From Isosphaera pallida ATCC 43644 (lineage in GTDB: Bacteria; Planctomycetota; Planctomycetia; Isosphaerales; Isosphaeraceae), in contig NC_014962.1 in NCBI RefSeq assembly GCF_000186345.1, positions 806,001 to 870,000 on the forward strand: DNA of 64,000 nt, read 5' to 3'. This document shows positions 42,723-52,424 of this stretch, piece by piece. Position 1 is the first letter of the stretch, and every line of letters starts with the position of its first letter. Below the pieces are notes generated by a model. It did not search any database. It saw only the letters and a program-made list of their open reading frames with translations, and had not been told where the DNA came from. Both the position numbers and the translations under genes were made by a program.

Positions 42723-45446
42723 ATGACGACCTGGGTGGGACGGTGGCGAGCGGTTGGCCGCGACGTGCGGGTGGTCGGTCTTATGGTTCTGGCTCTGGCG
42801 TTGGCCGGCGTTTCGACGATCGCGCGTGGCCAGGAGGTCGCGGGAGGCTCGGCGGGCCTGATGTCGCCCGAGGCCAAACTCGGATATCGCCCGGGAGCCG
42901 ACGGCAAGCTGGTCGAATGGTCCACCGTGGCCGAGTACGTCCGCGAAGTGGGGGAGCGTTCCCGTCGGGTCGAGGTCGTCGAGTTGGGCCGCACCACCGA
43001 GGATCGCCCTTATCTGGTGGCGATTGTCTCCAACGAGGCGACCATTGCGAATCTCGACCGCGCTAAGGAGCATCAGGCCAAGCTGCACGATCCCCGCAAG
43101 CTCGCTGACCAGGACGAGGCCGTGCGGATCGTCAAGGAATCCAAGCCGGTCGTGTTGATCACCTGCACGATCCACTCCAGCGAAACCGCCTCGACCTTCA
43201 CGGCGATGGAACTGTTGCACGAACTGGCCACCGGCGACGACCCGGCGACCCGCGAGATTCTCGACAACACGATCCTGCTGTTGGTGCCCTCGGCCAACCC
43301 CGACGGCGTGGACATCACCGCGCGCTGGTATGAGAAAACCAAGGGCAAGCCGTGGGAGGGCGACGGGATGCCGGTCCTCTACCACAAGTACGCCGGCCAC
43401 GACACCAACCGCGACTGGTTTATGCTCAACCTTCAAGAAACCCGGTTGCTCACCCGGATGCTCTACTTCGAGTGGTTGCCCACCATCACCTACGACATTC
43501 ATCAGATGGGTTCAACCGGAGCGCGGATATTCGTCCCTCCGTTCTACGAGCCGCAGAATCCCAACATTCATCCCCGGGTGACCCAAGGGATTTTTCTGAT
43601 CGGTGCCCACATGGCCTGGTCGCTGGCCTCCGAGCGCAAGCAGGGGGTGCTGACTAACGCGATGTACGACAATTGGTGGAATGGCGGTTGCCGCACCGTG
43701 CCCCAGCGCCACAACATGGTCGGCATCCTCACCGAGTCGGCCAGCGTCAAGCTTGCCACGCCGATCTTCTTGGAGAAGTCGCAACTCAAGGGAGCCACAC
43801 GCGGCTTCCCCAACCACGATCTGGCGGTCAACTTCGCCGATCCCTGGCCGGGAGGCTGGTGGCGGTTGCGGGACATCGTTGATTATCAACTCATTTGCGC
43901 CCGCGCCACGCTGTCGTTGGCCGCGCGTTACCGCGAGTGTTTCCAGGGCAACCTGTTGGAGATGAGCCGCGACGCGATCGCCACTGGCGAAAACGAACCC
44001 CCTTACGGCTGGGTCGTTACGCCCGACCCCGCCGACCCCGCCCGCGCGGCTCGGATGGTCAGGATCCTCCACGACACCGGCATTGACGTCCTCCAGGCCG
44101 AGGATGAGTTCACCCTAGGCGGGCACACCTACTCCAAGGGAACCTATGTGCTGCCAGCTTCCCAACCGTTTCGGCCCCACCTCAAAGATATGATGGAGCG
44201 TCAGGTCTACCCCAACCGTCTGCGCAGCGACGGCACCGCGGAACCCCCTTACGACGTGGCTGGGTGGACTTTGCCGCTGTTGATGGGAGTCGCCAGCGCC
44301 CCTTTGAGTGAACCGCTCGATCCCTCGTGGCCTCTCACCAAGCTGACCAAATTCGAGGCTCCCCAAGGTCGCGTCGAGGGGTTGGAAACGGCTAAGGTGG
44401 TTTTGATTCCGGCCCGCGAGGTCGAGGCGGTTGCAGCGCTAGCGGCTTTGAACCAGGCGGGCGTCGAAGTTCGCCGCCGGGTTGTGGCGTCCGCCGATCG
44501 CCCCGAGGCGTCGGTCGGTTCCTGGGTGGTCCGCGCGGTGTCCTCAGCGCGCGAGGTGTTAGAGCCTCTGGCCCGCGAGCGCGGCTTGAGGGTGGTAGGC
44601 GTCGCGGGCGACCAGGCCGACTCACTGTTCGAGCGGGACACCCAACCGCTCCGGCTGGGTCGGATTGGCTTGTACAAACCTTGGAAACCCAGCATGGACG
44701 AGGGTTGGACTCGTCTCGTTCTGGAAACGCATGGCGTTTCCTACACCACCTTACACGACGCCGATATCAAGGGGGGAAATCTGAACGAACGGTTCGACGT
44801 CATCGTGCTGCCCTCGGTGTCGGCCGCAACCATCCGCGACGGTTGGGGACTCAACGAGACCGATCCAGCTTATGTCGGCGGCCTGGGCCGCGAGGGACAA
44901 ACCCACCTGCGACGGTTCGTCAATGAGGGAGGGCGGTTGGTCTGCTTGGAGAATTCCTGCGAGTTCGCCATTGCCGCCTTCAAGCCACCGATCGTCGAGG
45001 TATTGAGATCGCTTAAGTCGTCGGAGTTCTATGGACCCGGTTCGATCTTCCGCGCCCAGGTGCCCGCCAAGGCGCGGGAGTCGCCGTTTGCGTTTCTCTT
45101 GGACGCCATGCCCGATGATCCCACGGTCTATTTCTCCCGCTCACTGGCCTTCGCGCTTCGACCCGAGGGGGGCGACCCCAGGGGAAACGCCGCTGAATCC
45201 CTGCTTGACTACGCCTTGCGCGACGTTCTGGAAAGCGGTTGGTTGTTGGGCGAGGAGAAGATCGCGGGCCGCTCGGCCCTCATGGCGTTAAGGCATGGCA
45301 AGGGGGAGGTGATCCTGTTTGGCTTTCCGCCCCAGTTCCGGGGTCAGACCGTCGGCACCTTCCGCCTCTTCTTCAATGCGTTGATGCTCACGCGGGACCA
45401 GAACCAGGATCGGCAGACCGCCAAGCCTCCGGTCAGCCGCTCCTAA
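42723..45446 (+). CDS. Secreted M14-family zinc carboxypeptidase
   Basis: A 907-residue protein with a signal peptide (about 1-36) and an N-terminal M14 peptidase domain. The zinc motif HxxE is His151-Glu154 in CTIHSSETAST and the third ligand is His260 in YDIHQMG; DTNRDWF (227-233) holds the substrate-binding Asn-Arg. The C-terminal half (about 500-900) carries alpha/beta segments such as VVLIPAREVEAVAALAALN and a late GKGEVILFGFPPQFRGQ, recalling the glutamine-amidotransferase-like tail of large M14 proteins. It acts outside the cytoplasm on peptides. The ATG at 42723 follows a TTG codon; a GAAGGGAGA site is upstream. Its stop overlaps that of the convergent M1 peptidase. Confidence 0.88.
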   Translation: MTTWVGRWRAVGRDVRVVGLMVLALALAGVSTIARGQEVAGGSAGLMSPEAKLGYRPGADGKLVEWSTVAEYVREVGERSRRVEVVELGRTTEDRPYLVAIVSNEATIANLDRAKEHQAKLHDPRKLADQDEAVRIVKESKPVVLITCTIHSSETASTFTAMELLHELATGDDPATREILDNTILLLVPSANPDGVDITARWYEKTKGKPWEGDGMPVLYHKYAGHDTNRDWFMLNLQETRLLTRMLYFEWLPTITYDIHQMGSTGARIFVPPFYEPQNPNIHPRVTQGIFLIGAHMAWSLASERKQGVLTNAMYDNWWNGGCRTVPQRHNMVGILTESASVKLATPIFLEKSQLKGATRGFPNHDLAVNFADPWPGGWWRLRDIVDYQLICARATLSLAARYRECFQGNLLEMSRDAIATGENEPPYGWVVTPDPADPARAARMVRILHDTGIDVLQAEDEFTLGGHTYSKGTYVLPASQPFRPHLKDMMERQVYPNRLRSDGTAEPPYDVAGWTLPLLMGVASAPLSEPLDPSWPLTKLTKFEAPQGRVEGLETAKVVLIPAREVEAVAALAALNQAGVEVRRRVVASADRPEASVGSWVVRAVSSAREVLEPLARERGLRVVGVAGDQADSLFERDTQPLRLGRIGLYKPWKPSMDEGWTRLVLETHGVSYTTLHDADIKGGNLNERFDVIVLPSVSAATIRDGWGLNETDPAYVGGLGREGQTHLRRFVNEGGRLVCLENSCEFAIAAFKPPIVEVLRSLKSSEFYGPGSIFRAQVPAKARESPFAFLLDAMPDDPTVYFSRSLAFALRPEGGDPRGNAAESLLDYALRDVLESGWLLGEEKIAGRSALMALRHGKGEVILFGFPPQFRGQTVGTFRLFFNALMLTRDQNQDRQTAKPPVSRS

Positions 45447-48400
45447 AACGCCTGACTGAAGCCCAGCCAGAGGACTGGACCTTGGCCGATCCCGATCGGC
45501 TGGGCCAAGTCGAGCCTGAGCACACCCCGCTCTAAGAACGACATCAGGCGCACATCGGCCCGTAGTCCCGCCCCGACCCCGTGAAGGGTGCGGGACCAAC
45601 CGCCGCCGAACGCGACGCCCCCCACGTCGTAAAACACCACAGCGCTGGTTCGTTGCAGGGTCGCCACCCCGTCGAAGGCGTCGGCGTCCCAATCGGGACC
45701 GATCGGCAGCCGCCATTCGACCGTTCCCAGCCAAAAGGCGTTGCCCTCGGCCTGGTCAAGGTTGAGCGCCCGGTGACGGTCGCCCCCGCCCAGACGAAAC
45801 GCGAACACATCCTCGGGCCAGGCGTAGCCCCCCGCCAACCTCAACGCCAGGCGGGTCCGATGCCACGATCCCCACGACTCAGGAGGACGGTGGATTGTGG
45901 CCCACTCCCCCGCCACCCGGCGGTAATCCCGATTCGATCCTAACGCCCGGTCGCCCCACTCGCCCGAAACCTCGATCAGGTCGCCCGACTCCGGGTCCCA
46001 GTAGGGAAACCGCAGGTCGAAACGCAACCGCGCCCCCAGCGCCGCCAGTCGGGAACGGATCGGACGACTCGAATCGCCCAACCAAAACTCGTTGCCGAAC
46101 CCGTAATAGAAATCGAGAATGCCCACATCATCTTGCAACAGACTGCTTTTCTCCAACAAGGTTCGCCGTAGAGTCACCGCTCCGCCGTCGTGAATGTCGT
46201 CGCCGTTGAACCAAAAGCCGTTGAACAACCCTTGTTCATAAAATCCCCGCAGCGCCCATCCCGGCGCGAAGGGCAGGTTCAATTCTCCAACGGCTCCCGA
46301 AACGAACCGCGATTGGATTGGTTGCAACCCGGTGAAGCCACCCAGCGAATACCGGTGGGCGCGATGAAGTTCGGCCTTGATCCCCAAACGTCCGTACTGA
46401 TCCACGAAGGGCCCGGCCACCAGCGCGGGACGATCATAAGGCAGGAACAGATTGGAACCTTCTAGCGGAGTCACCGCCGGAGTCAAACGGACCACCCAGA
46501 GGGTCTTCCAGGCGTTGTTGTCGGGGTTGGCGTCGAGCAGCACGCGATCTGGGTCGATCTCGACCTGATCGGGGGGACCGGGGGCGGTCAGACTGATCCG
46601 CCAGCGTTGACCGTCCAGACGCCTTACCTCCGCGCCGGGAACGGCGTAATCACCCCGCTCGGGCAGGATCGGCACGGTGAGCGTGTGGGGGCCGACCCAG
46701 GTGGTCACCACGGTCGGTTCGGCAATCGAGCCGTGTTGATGAATGACGACTTCGACAACCGTCCCGGTTCCGGGCACCTCGGCGGAACGATGGGTCACCT
46801 CGTCGATGCCCCAATCGGTTTGGGCGTCGTAACGCAGCCAGGCTTCCAGGAACGTTGGCCAGTCCCCCAGGGGGTCGAAGGCGTCGAGTTCCCTCTTAAA
46901 GTCGTCGTACCGCAGGATGCGAAAGGCGTAGCGGCGATAGATTCGGCGCAGCAATTCGAAGAAAGCGTCGTCGCCCATGCGGTTGCGAATCTGATCAACC
47001 ACCATGCCGCCTCGGTCGTAAGCCAGGGTGAAGAGCGTTTCGAGGTTGCCCATCTCGGTCATGTTCTGGATGACCGGGGCCGGTCCGCCTCCCCGCGCCC
47101 GCCAACCATAGTGGCCGCTCAGCCGATAGTCGCGCCGCCCCACCACGGGCAACCACTTGAAACCCGCGGGCCACTCAATCAACGACGAGTTGGAACCACC
47201 GTTTTTGGCGGTCAGACGAATTTGGGTCAACGCATTGACAAACCCTTCGTCCATGAAGGTTTCGGCGTAACCGTGGGTGCCGACCACGTTCCACCACCAT
47301 TGATGACAAGTCTCGTGGGTGACCAGGTGATCGAGGTAAGGGGCCAGCATCCCCGGCATCCGAAACACCCGGTCGTCCAGCAGGACGAGGCCGGCGCATT
47401 CGTTGCCGTTCCAGCCGAAAAAGGCGTTGGCAATCTCGAACTCATCGTCGAAGTAGGGTCCAAACCATTGTTCATAAAGTGGTAGGACTTCCAAAGCGGA
47501 TTGCAAGGCGCGTTGGCCGTTGGCCTCTCGACCAGGCAACACATGCACCTTGACGGCAATCCGCCCGGCTTGTCCCTCCAGCGTGATGTAGCGGGCCGAG
47601 GCGGTTAGAGCAAAGTCGCGGGCCGGGTTGCGGGTGGTGCGCAGCGTCAACGTCTGCCAACCATCCGCCTCATCGCAACGTTCGACGATGGTGCCGGTCG
47701 AAGCGACGACATGATCGCTCGGCAAGGTCAGTTCGACTTCGTACCAAGCCGCTTCTTGATACCACGGTTGATGCCACGGCACAAACGGCGAACGATCCCA
47801 CCCGCTTTCCTCAAGAACCGCCAGCACGGGATACCAGTTGGCCAGGGTAGTCACGCCCTCCCAGCGTCCCCAGCGTCCCCAGGTGTTGGGAAGGTCCAGC
47901 GTCCAGGCGAGTTCGACCACGACCGCGGCGTGCGGTTCCAAAGGCTCCGGTAGCGCGATGCTCATCAGCGTGCCGTCGTTGATGGGCTCGGCGGCATGGT
48001 GGGGGGGGTGGAGCTTGTGACGATGGGCGGGGTCATCGGGCTCTTGGCGGGCGTCGTCGTTGAAGCCGAACGGCACGGGTTGGCCGTTGACCGCAACCCG
48101 CTGGAAGGTGATCCGATCGCCGCGGCGATCAAAGCCGATGTCGGGATCGACCCGCAGGAACTCGAAGGTTTTGACCAGCAACCCTGTGCCGCGATTGGGG
48201 GGGATGTAACGGGGATAAACGTGAAAGACCAATTCCCGGGTCGCGCGACTCGTGCGATTGACGAATCGAACCTTTTGAACCGCGTCGAGACGCCCCGCCA
48301 CCGGATCGAGTCGCGCTTTCAAGTGATAGACCGGCAGTCTGTCGGGAATTTCCAAAGGGAGGTTGGAGGAAGGCTGGAACGTGGTGGCGTGGGCTGTTTG

Positions 48401-48529
48401 GATCCCCGCCAGCGCAAGCGTCAACGCCCAGACAACCACCAACGTCGCGCGACTCCCAAGCCCGACCCCAACGCGCGGCGTTAACTTGAAGGACGTGGGT
48501 TGGTCCGGCCCCGTCTTCGCAACGCTCAC
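45443..48529 (-). CDS. M1 aminopeptidase fused to a predicted outer-membrane beta barrel
   Basis: A 1028-residue protein. After a signal peptide (to about residue 48) comes an M1 metallopeptidase: a GNEC substrate motif near 375, HETCH zinc motif (405-409) followed by Glu428 in MDEGF. From about residue 690 the sequence turns into alternating strands rich in aromatic and Gly residues (GALGARLRFDLRFPYW-type pattern) and ends VLWLGFSQAF, a terminal Phe typical of Omp85/BamA-like barrels; FRLGGGDRHR resembles the conserved late-barrel region of surface-antigen proteins. This suggests a protease anchored in the outer membrane by its own barrel. The GTG at 48529 has GGGGGA upstream; a GTG at 48598 is the alternative. 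Confidence 0.85.
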   Translation of the reverse strand: MSVAKTGPDQPTSFKLTPRVGVGLGSRATLVVVWALTLALAGIQTAHATTFQPSSNLPLEIPDRLPVYHLKARLDPVAGRLDAVQKVRFVNRTSRATRELVFHVYPRYIPPNRGTGLLVKTFEFLRVDPDIGFDRRGDRITFQRVAVNGQPVPFGFNDDARQEPDDPAHRHKLHPPHHAAEPINDGTLMSIALPEPLEPHAAVVVELAWTLDLPNTWGRWGRWEGVTTLANWYPVLAVLEESGWDRSPFVPWHQPWYQEAAWYEVELTLPSDHVVASTGTIVERCDEADGWQTLTLRTTRNPARDFALTASARYITLEGQAGRIAVKVHVLPGREANGQRALQSALEVLPLYEQWFGPYFDDEFEIANAFFGWNGNECAGLVLLDDRVFRMPGMLAPYLDHLVTHETCHQWWWNVVGTHGYAETFMDEGFVNALTQIRLTAKNGGSNSSLIEWPAGFKWLPVVGRRDYRLSGHYGWRARGGGPAPVIQNMTEMGNLETLFTLAYDRGGMVVDQIRNRMGDDAFFELLRRIYRRYAFRILRYDDFKRELDAFDPLGDWPTFLEAWLRYDAQTDWGIDEVTHRSAEVPGTGTVVEVVIHQHGSIAEPTVVTTWVGPHTLTVPILPERGDYAVPGAEVRRLDGQRWRISLTAPGPPDQVEIDPDRVLLDANPDNNAWKTLWVVRLTPAVTPLEGSNLFLPYDRPALVAGPFVDQYGRLGIKAELHRAHRYSLGGFTGLQPIQSRFVSGAVGELNLPFAPGWALRGFYEQGLFNGFWFNGDDIHDGGAVTLRRTLLEKSSLLQDDVGILDFYYGFGNEFWLGDSSRPIRSRLAALGARLRFDLRFPYWDPESGDLIEVSGEWGDRALGSNRDYRRVAGEWATIHRPPESWGSWHRTRLALRLAGGYAWPEDVFAFRLGGGDRHRALNLDQAEGNAFWLGTVEWRLPIGPDWDADAFDGVATLQRTSAVVFYDVGGVAFGGGWSRTLHGVGAGLRADVRLMSFLERGVLRLDLAQPIGIGQGPVLWLGFSQAF

Positions 48530-48857
48530 CGTGATTCCCCCGTCCGTGAATCCACCTCCGATGCGTTGGAGCGCGGTCCGTCCTCGTCCCGTATCCACCA
48601 GAGCGGCATTCTAGCCAGGTCACGTTTTTTCACCAGGCCAATCGTCCCCCCTCCGACGCAACGCAAGAGGATTCGCGTCCGCATTCCAGTTCGAGCCGTC
48701 GCTTGTGGCCACGCGCCGTTGGGTTGATCGACGACGTGGTGGAAGGTTATCTTGGCCGGGTGGGGGCGATGGTCTCAACGCACGTCAATCCGTGCGTAAC
48801 ACGCGCCCCGCGTCGTTTTGTCCCGACCATGTTTCCCCTTCGGACGAGCCCGCCCCC
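48530..48857. other. Divergent region between M1 peptidase and pyruvate carboxylase
   Basis: No gene is supported. Both neighbours begin here, so promoters are expected. On the minus strand TAGAAT (forward ATTCTA, 48609-48614) is a good -10-like element for the peptidase, but no clear -35 lies at standard spacing. Nothing else is evident. Confidence 0.4.
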
Positions 48858-51800
48858 ATGACCTCTGCCTCGCCGTCCCCGATGGTTTCGCCGATTCGCA
48901 AGCTCATGGTTGCCAACCGGGGCGAGATCGCGGTGCGGGTGTTTCGCTCGGCGGTCGAGTTGGGCATCCGAACCGTGGCGATCCATTCGTATGAGGATCG
49001 CTTTGGGATTCACCGTCTCAAAGCCGACGAAGCCTATCAGATCGGCAAACCAGGCGAACCTATTCGATCCTACTTGCGCATCGACGAGATCGTGGCTCTG
49101 GCCCGCGAGAAGCAAGTGGACGCGATTCATCCCGGCTACGGCTTTCTGTCGGAGAATGCCCAGTTTGCCCGAGCCTGCCGCGAGGCGGGCATCCGCTTCG
49201 TCGGGCCGACTGCCGAAGTCCTGGAGGCGTTGGGCGACAAGGTCTCGGCCCGCCGAATCGCCCAGGAGGCCGGAGTGCCGGTGCTGGGTGGCGCGGGTCG
49301 TCCAGTCACGCCCGGCGTGGACGCCCACGAGTTGGCTAAGCAACTCGGCTATCCCGTGATCGTCAAGGCGTCGATGGGCGGCGGCGGTCGCGGCATGAGA
49401 GTCGTTGAAACCCCCGACCAACTCGACCACGCGATCGAATCGGCCGCCCGCGAGGCGGGGTCGGCTTTCGGCAACCCCGAGGTCTTTCTAGAACGCTACA
49501 TTCAACGCGCCCGCCACATCGAAGTCCAACTGCTGGGCGATTGCCACGGTACCCTGGTCCATCTCCACGAACGCGATTGCTCAGTCCAACGGCGGCACCA
49601 GAAAATCATCGAAATGGCCCCTGCCCTTGGTCTGACACCCGATCTTCGCCGCCAAATCCATCAGGCCGCGCTGGCCATCGGCCACAAAGTCGGCTACACC
49701 AACGCCGGAACAGTCGAATTTTTATTGGACGTGGATACAAACACATTCTACTTCATTGAGGTCAATCCTCGGATTCAAGTGGAACACACCGTGACCGAGG
49801 TGGTGACGGGGATTGATCTGGTCAAGGCGCAAATTCTGGTGGCCCAAGGGGAACGGTTGAGTCACGAGGAGATTGGGATTGATTCACAGGAGTCAATCCA
49901 GGTTCAAGGATACGCCGTGCAGTGTCGCGTGACCACCGAGGACCCGGAAAATGGCTTCGCGCCGGATTATGGCAGGATCACCCACTATCGTTCCGCCTCC
50001 GGTATGGGGATTCGGCTTGACGGCGGTACGGCCACCTCGGGGGCGCTAGTGACACCATTTTATGATTCGATGTTGGTGAAGGTGATCGCCTCGGGAAGGC
50101 GGTTTGCCGACGCGGTCAAGCGGATGGACCGCGCCTTGCACGAGTTCCGGGTGCGCGGGGTGAAGACCAACATCCCGTTTTTGCTCAACGTGATCAATCA
50201 TCCCACTTTCCAAGCGGGGCGGTGCGTCACTCGGTTCATCGACGAGACGCCTGAATTGTTCATCTTTCCGACCCGTCGGGATCGGGCATCCAAGCTGCTG
50301 ACCTACGCGGCCGAGTTGGCGGTCAACGGCTTTCCTGGCATCGAGCGTCCCGCGGCGGGCAAGCCGTTGCCGGTCGAGCCGCAACCACCAGCGTATGATC
50401 ATCTCGCCCCACTTCAACCCGGCTCGCGCGACCTACTCAAGCAACTGGGACCGGTCAAGTTCGCTGCCTGGGCGCGGGAGCAGACCCCGCTGTTGTTGAC
50501 CGACACCACCTTCCGCGACGCCCATCAGTCGTTGCTGGCCACCCGGATGCGGACCCGCGACATGGTGCGGGTGGCGCGGGCTTACGCCGCGCTGGTGCCG
50601 CAACTGTTTTCCATCGAGATGTGGGGGGGGGCCACCTTCGACACCGCCATGCGGTTCCTCAAGGAAGATCCCTGGGACCGCTTGGCCCAACTCCGCGAAC
50701 TGATTCCCAACATCCTCTTTCAGATGTTGCTTCGCGGAGCCAACGCAGTCGGCTATTCGAGTTATCCCGATAATGTGGTGCGGGCCTTTGTTCATGAGTC
50801 GGCTCAAGCCGGGATCGACCTGTTCCGGGTCTTCGACTCGCTCAACTGGGTGCCCAACATGAGCGTCGCCATCGAGGCCGTGTTGGAGTCAGGGGCATTG
50901 TGCGAGGCAGCGATTTGCTACACCGGCGACCTTTTGGACCCCTCCCGACCCAAGTACAACCTGCGCTATTATGTCGAAATGGCCCGCGATTTGGAGAAGC
51001 GCGGGGTCCACCTCATCGCCGTCAAGGACATGGCCGGGTTGTGCAAGCCGCTGGCCGCGGCCAAGCTGGTCGAGACCCTGCGTCAGGAAGTCGGAGTGCC
51101 GATCCACTTCCACACCCACGACATGGGCGGCATTCAGGGAGCGGCGGTCCTGTTGGCAGCTCAGGCCGGGCTGGACGTGGCCGACGGCGCGATTGCCTCA
51201 ATGTCGTCGATGACCTCGCAACCCAGTCTCAACGCGATCGTCGAGGCGTTGAGATTCTCGCCCCGCGAGTCCAGCTTGGATCCGCAGGCGCTTTTGGCCC
51301 TGTCGCGGTATTGGGCCGACGTCCGCGGGCTTTACGAGCCGTTCGAGGCAGGCATCCTCGCCCCCTCCGCCGAGGTGTACGCCTACGAGATGCCCGGCGG
51401 CCAGGCCACCAACCTGCTCCAGCAGGCCAAGGCGCTGGGGTTGGGTGGACGTTGGTCCGAGATCGGGGCGATGTACGCAGCGGTCAACCAACTCTTCGGC
51501 GACATTGTCAAGGTCACACCCAGTTCCAAGGTCGTCGGCGACCTCGCACTGTTCCTGGTGGCCAACAACCTCACAACCGACGACGTGCTAGACCCCTCGC
51601 GCGACCTGGCGTTCCCGGCCTCGGTGGTCGAGATGATGGAGGGACGTTTAGGCCAACCGCCCGGCGGTTTCCCCGAGGCAGTGCGTTCCCGGATCCTCAA
51701 AGGGAGACCGTACCTGACCGAACGTCCCTCGGCCAGCCTGCCCCCCGCCGACCTCGCCGCCGCCACCGAACAAGCCGGACGACTGCTCAACCGTCCCGCT

Positions 51801-52331
51801 ACCACCCGTGACGCTCTGAGTTTCCTTCTGTATGATAAAGTGTTTGTCGCCTTGGCAGAACATCAACATACCTACTCGGATACCTCAGTGTTGCCTACGC
51901 CAATGTTCTTCCACGGTCTGGAGCCCGGGGTGGAAACCCAAGTGGAGATTGAGCCTGGCAAGACCCTGATTTTCAAGCTGTTGACCGTTGGCGACCCGCA
52001 CGAGGACGGTACACGGACCGTCTTTTTCGAGCTCAACGGCCAACCGCGCGAGGTGCGTGTGCTGGATCGCGCCTTGGGCGGCGCGGAGCGACGGGTGGTG
52101 AAAGCCGACCCCGCCGATGCCCGCCAAATCGGCTCGCCGCTGCCCGGTCTGGTGGTGACCTTGGCCGTCAAGGAGGGGGACGAGGTGGAGGCCGGTCAGA
52201 AGCTTTTGGCCATCGAGGCGATGAAGATGGAATCGACCCTCAACGCCGAACGACCGGGCAGGGTGGTCAAGGTCCACACCCACGTCGGCCGTCAGGTCGA
52301 GACCGGCGAATTGCTTCTGGAAATCGAATGA
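48858..52331 (+). CDS. pyc: Pyruvate carboxylase
   Basis: A 1157-residue single-chain pyruvate carboxylase, the usual family length. The biotin carboxylase domain begins KLMVANRGEIAVRVFRSA and has the ATP loop MGGGGRGMRVV; the carboxyltransferase domain (from about 530) has LLTDTTFRDAHQSLLATRMR and FDSLNWVPNM; a C-terminal biotinyl domain has EAMKMES with the biotin lysine at 1123. It makes oxaloacetate from pyruvate (anaplerosis). The start is taken at the ATG at 48858 (MTSASPSPM), with the ATG at 48882 close to the conserved domain as an alternative; the longer frame upstream is not homologous-looking. Confidence 0.96.
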   Translation: MTSASPSPMVSPIRKLMVANRGEIAVRVFRSAVELGIRTVAIHSYEDRFGIHRLKADEAYQIGKPGEPIRSYLRIDEIVALAREKQVDAIHPGYGFLSENAQFARACREAGIRFVGPTAEVLEALGDKVSARRIAQEAGVPVLGGAGRPVTPGVDAHELAKQLGYPVIVKASMGGGGRGMRVVETPDQLDHAIESAAREAGSAFGNPEVFLERYIQRARHIEVQLLGDCHGTLVHLHERDCSVQRRHQKIIEMAPALGLTPDLRRQIHQAALAIGHKVGYTNAGTVEFLLDVDTNTFYFIEVNPRIQVEHTVTEVVTGIDLVKAQILVAQGERLSHEEIGIDSQESIQVQGYAVQCRVTTEDPENGFAPDYGRITHYRSASGMGIRLDGGTATSGALVTPFYDSMLVKVIASGRRFADAVKRMDRALHEFRVRGVKTNIPFLLNVINHPTFQAGRCVTRFIDETPELFIFPTRRDRASKLLTYAAELAVNGFPGIERPAAGKPLPVEPQPPAYDHLAPLQPGSRDLLKQLGPVKFAAWAREQTPLLLTDTTFRDAHQSLLATRMRTRDMVRVARAYAALVPQLFSIEMWGGATFDTAMRFLKEDPWDRLAQLRELIPNILFQMLLRGANAVGYSSYPDNVVRAFVHESAQAGIDLFRVFDSLNWVPNMSVAIEAVLESGALCEAAICYTGDLLDPSRPKYNLRYYVEMARDLEKRGVHLIAVKDMAGLCKPLAAAKLVETLRQEVGVPIHFHTHDMGGIQGAAVLLAAQAGLDVADGAIASMSSMTSQPSLNAIVEALRFSPRESSLDPQALLALSRYWADVRGLYEPFEAGILAPSAEVYAYEMPGGQATNLLQQAKALGLGGRWSEIGAMYAAVNQLFGDIVKVTPSSKVVGDLALFLVANNLTTDDVLDPSRDLAFPASVVEMMEGRLGQPPGGFPEAVRSRILKGRPYLTERPSASLPPADLAAATEQAGRLLNRPATTRDALSFLLYDKVFVALAEHQHTYSDTSVLPTPMFFHGLEPGVETQVEIEPGKTLIFKLLTVGDPHEDGTRTVFFELNGQPREVRVLDRALGGAERRVVKADPADARQIGSPLPGLVVTLAVKEGDEVEAGQKLLAIEAMKMESTLNAERPGRVVKVHTHVGRQVETGELLLEIE

Positions 52332-52336
52332 GTTGA

Positions 52337-52400
52337 GCCGACCTGGAAGGAGGCCGAATCGAGATCGAATCGGTCGTTTGGCCCATCCTTCCAAGTCGGC
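52337..52400. terminator. Large stem-loop between convergent pyc and TlpA genes
   Basis: GCCGAC (52337-52342) plus TGGAAGGA (52344-52351) pair with TCCTTCCA (52386-52393) plus GTCGGC (52395-52400), interrupted by a single C/A mismatch. GGCC/GGCC (52352-52355 and 52380-52383) extends it inward. It begins six bases after the pyc stop and ends 25 bases before the stop of the minus-strand gene, so it probably serves both transcripts. Confidence 0.75.
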
Positions 52401-52424
52401 CCGCGTTTATGCTGGCATGGACGC

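Noticed and set aside
47862-47880. Short tandem repeat CCCAGCGTC
   Set aside because: Two copies inside the M1 peptidase gene encode the repeated Trp-Gly-Arg in TWGRWGRW and keep the frame; ordinary coding repetition.
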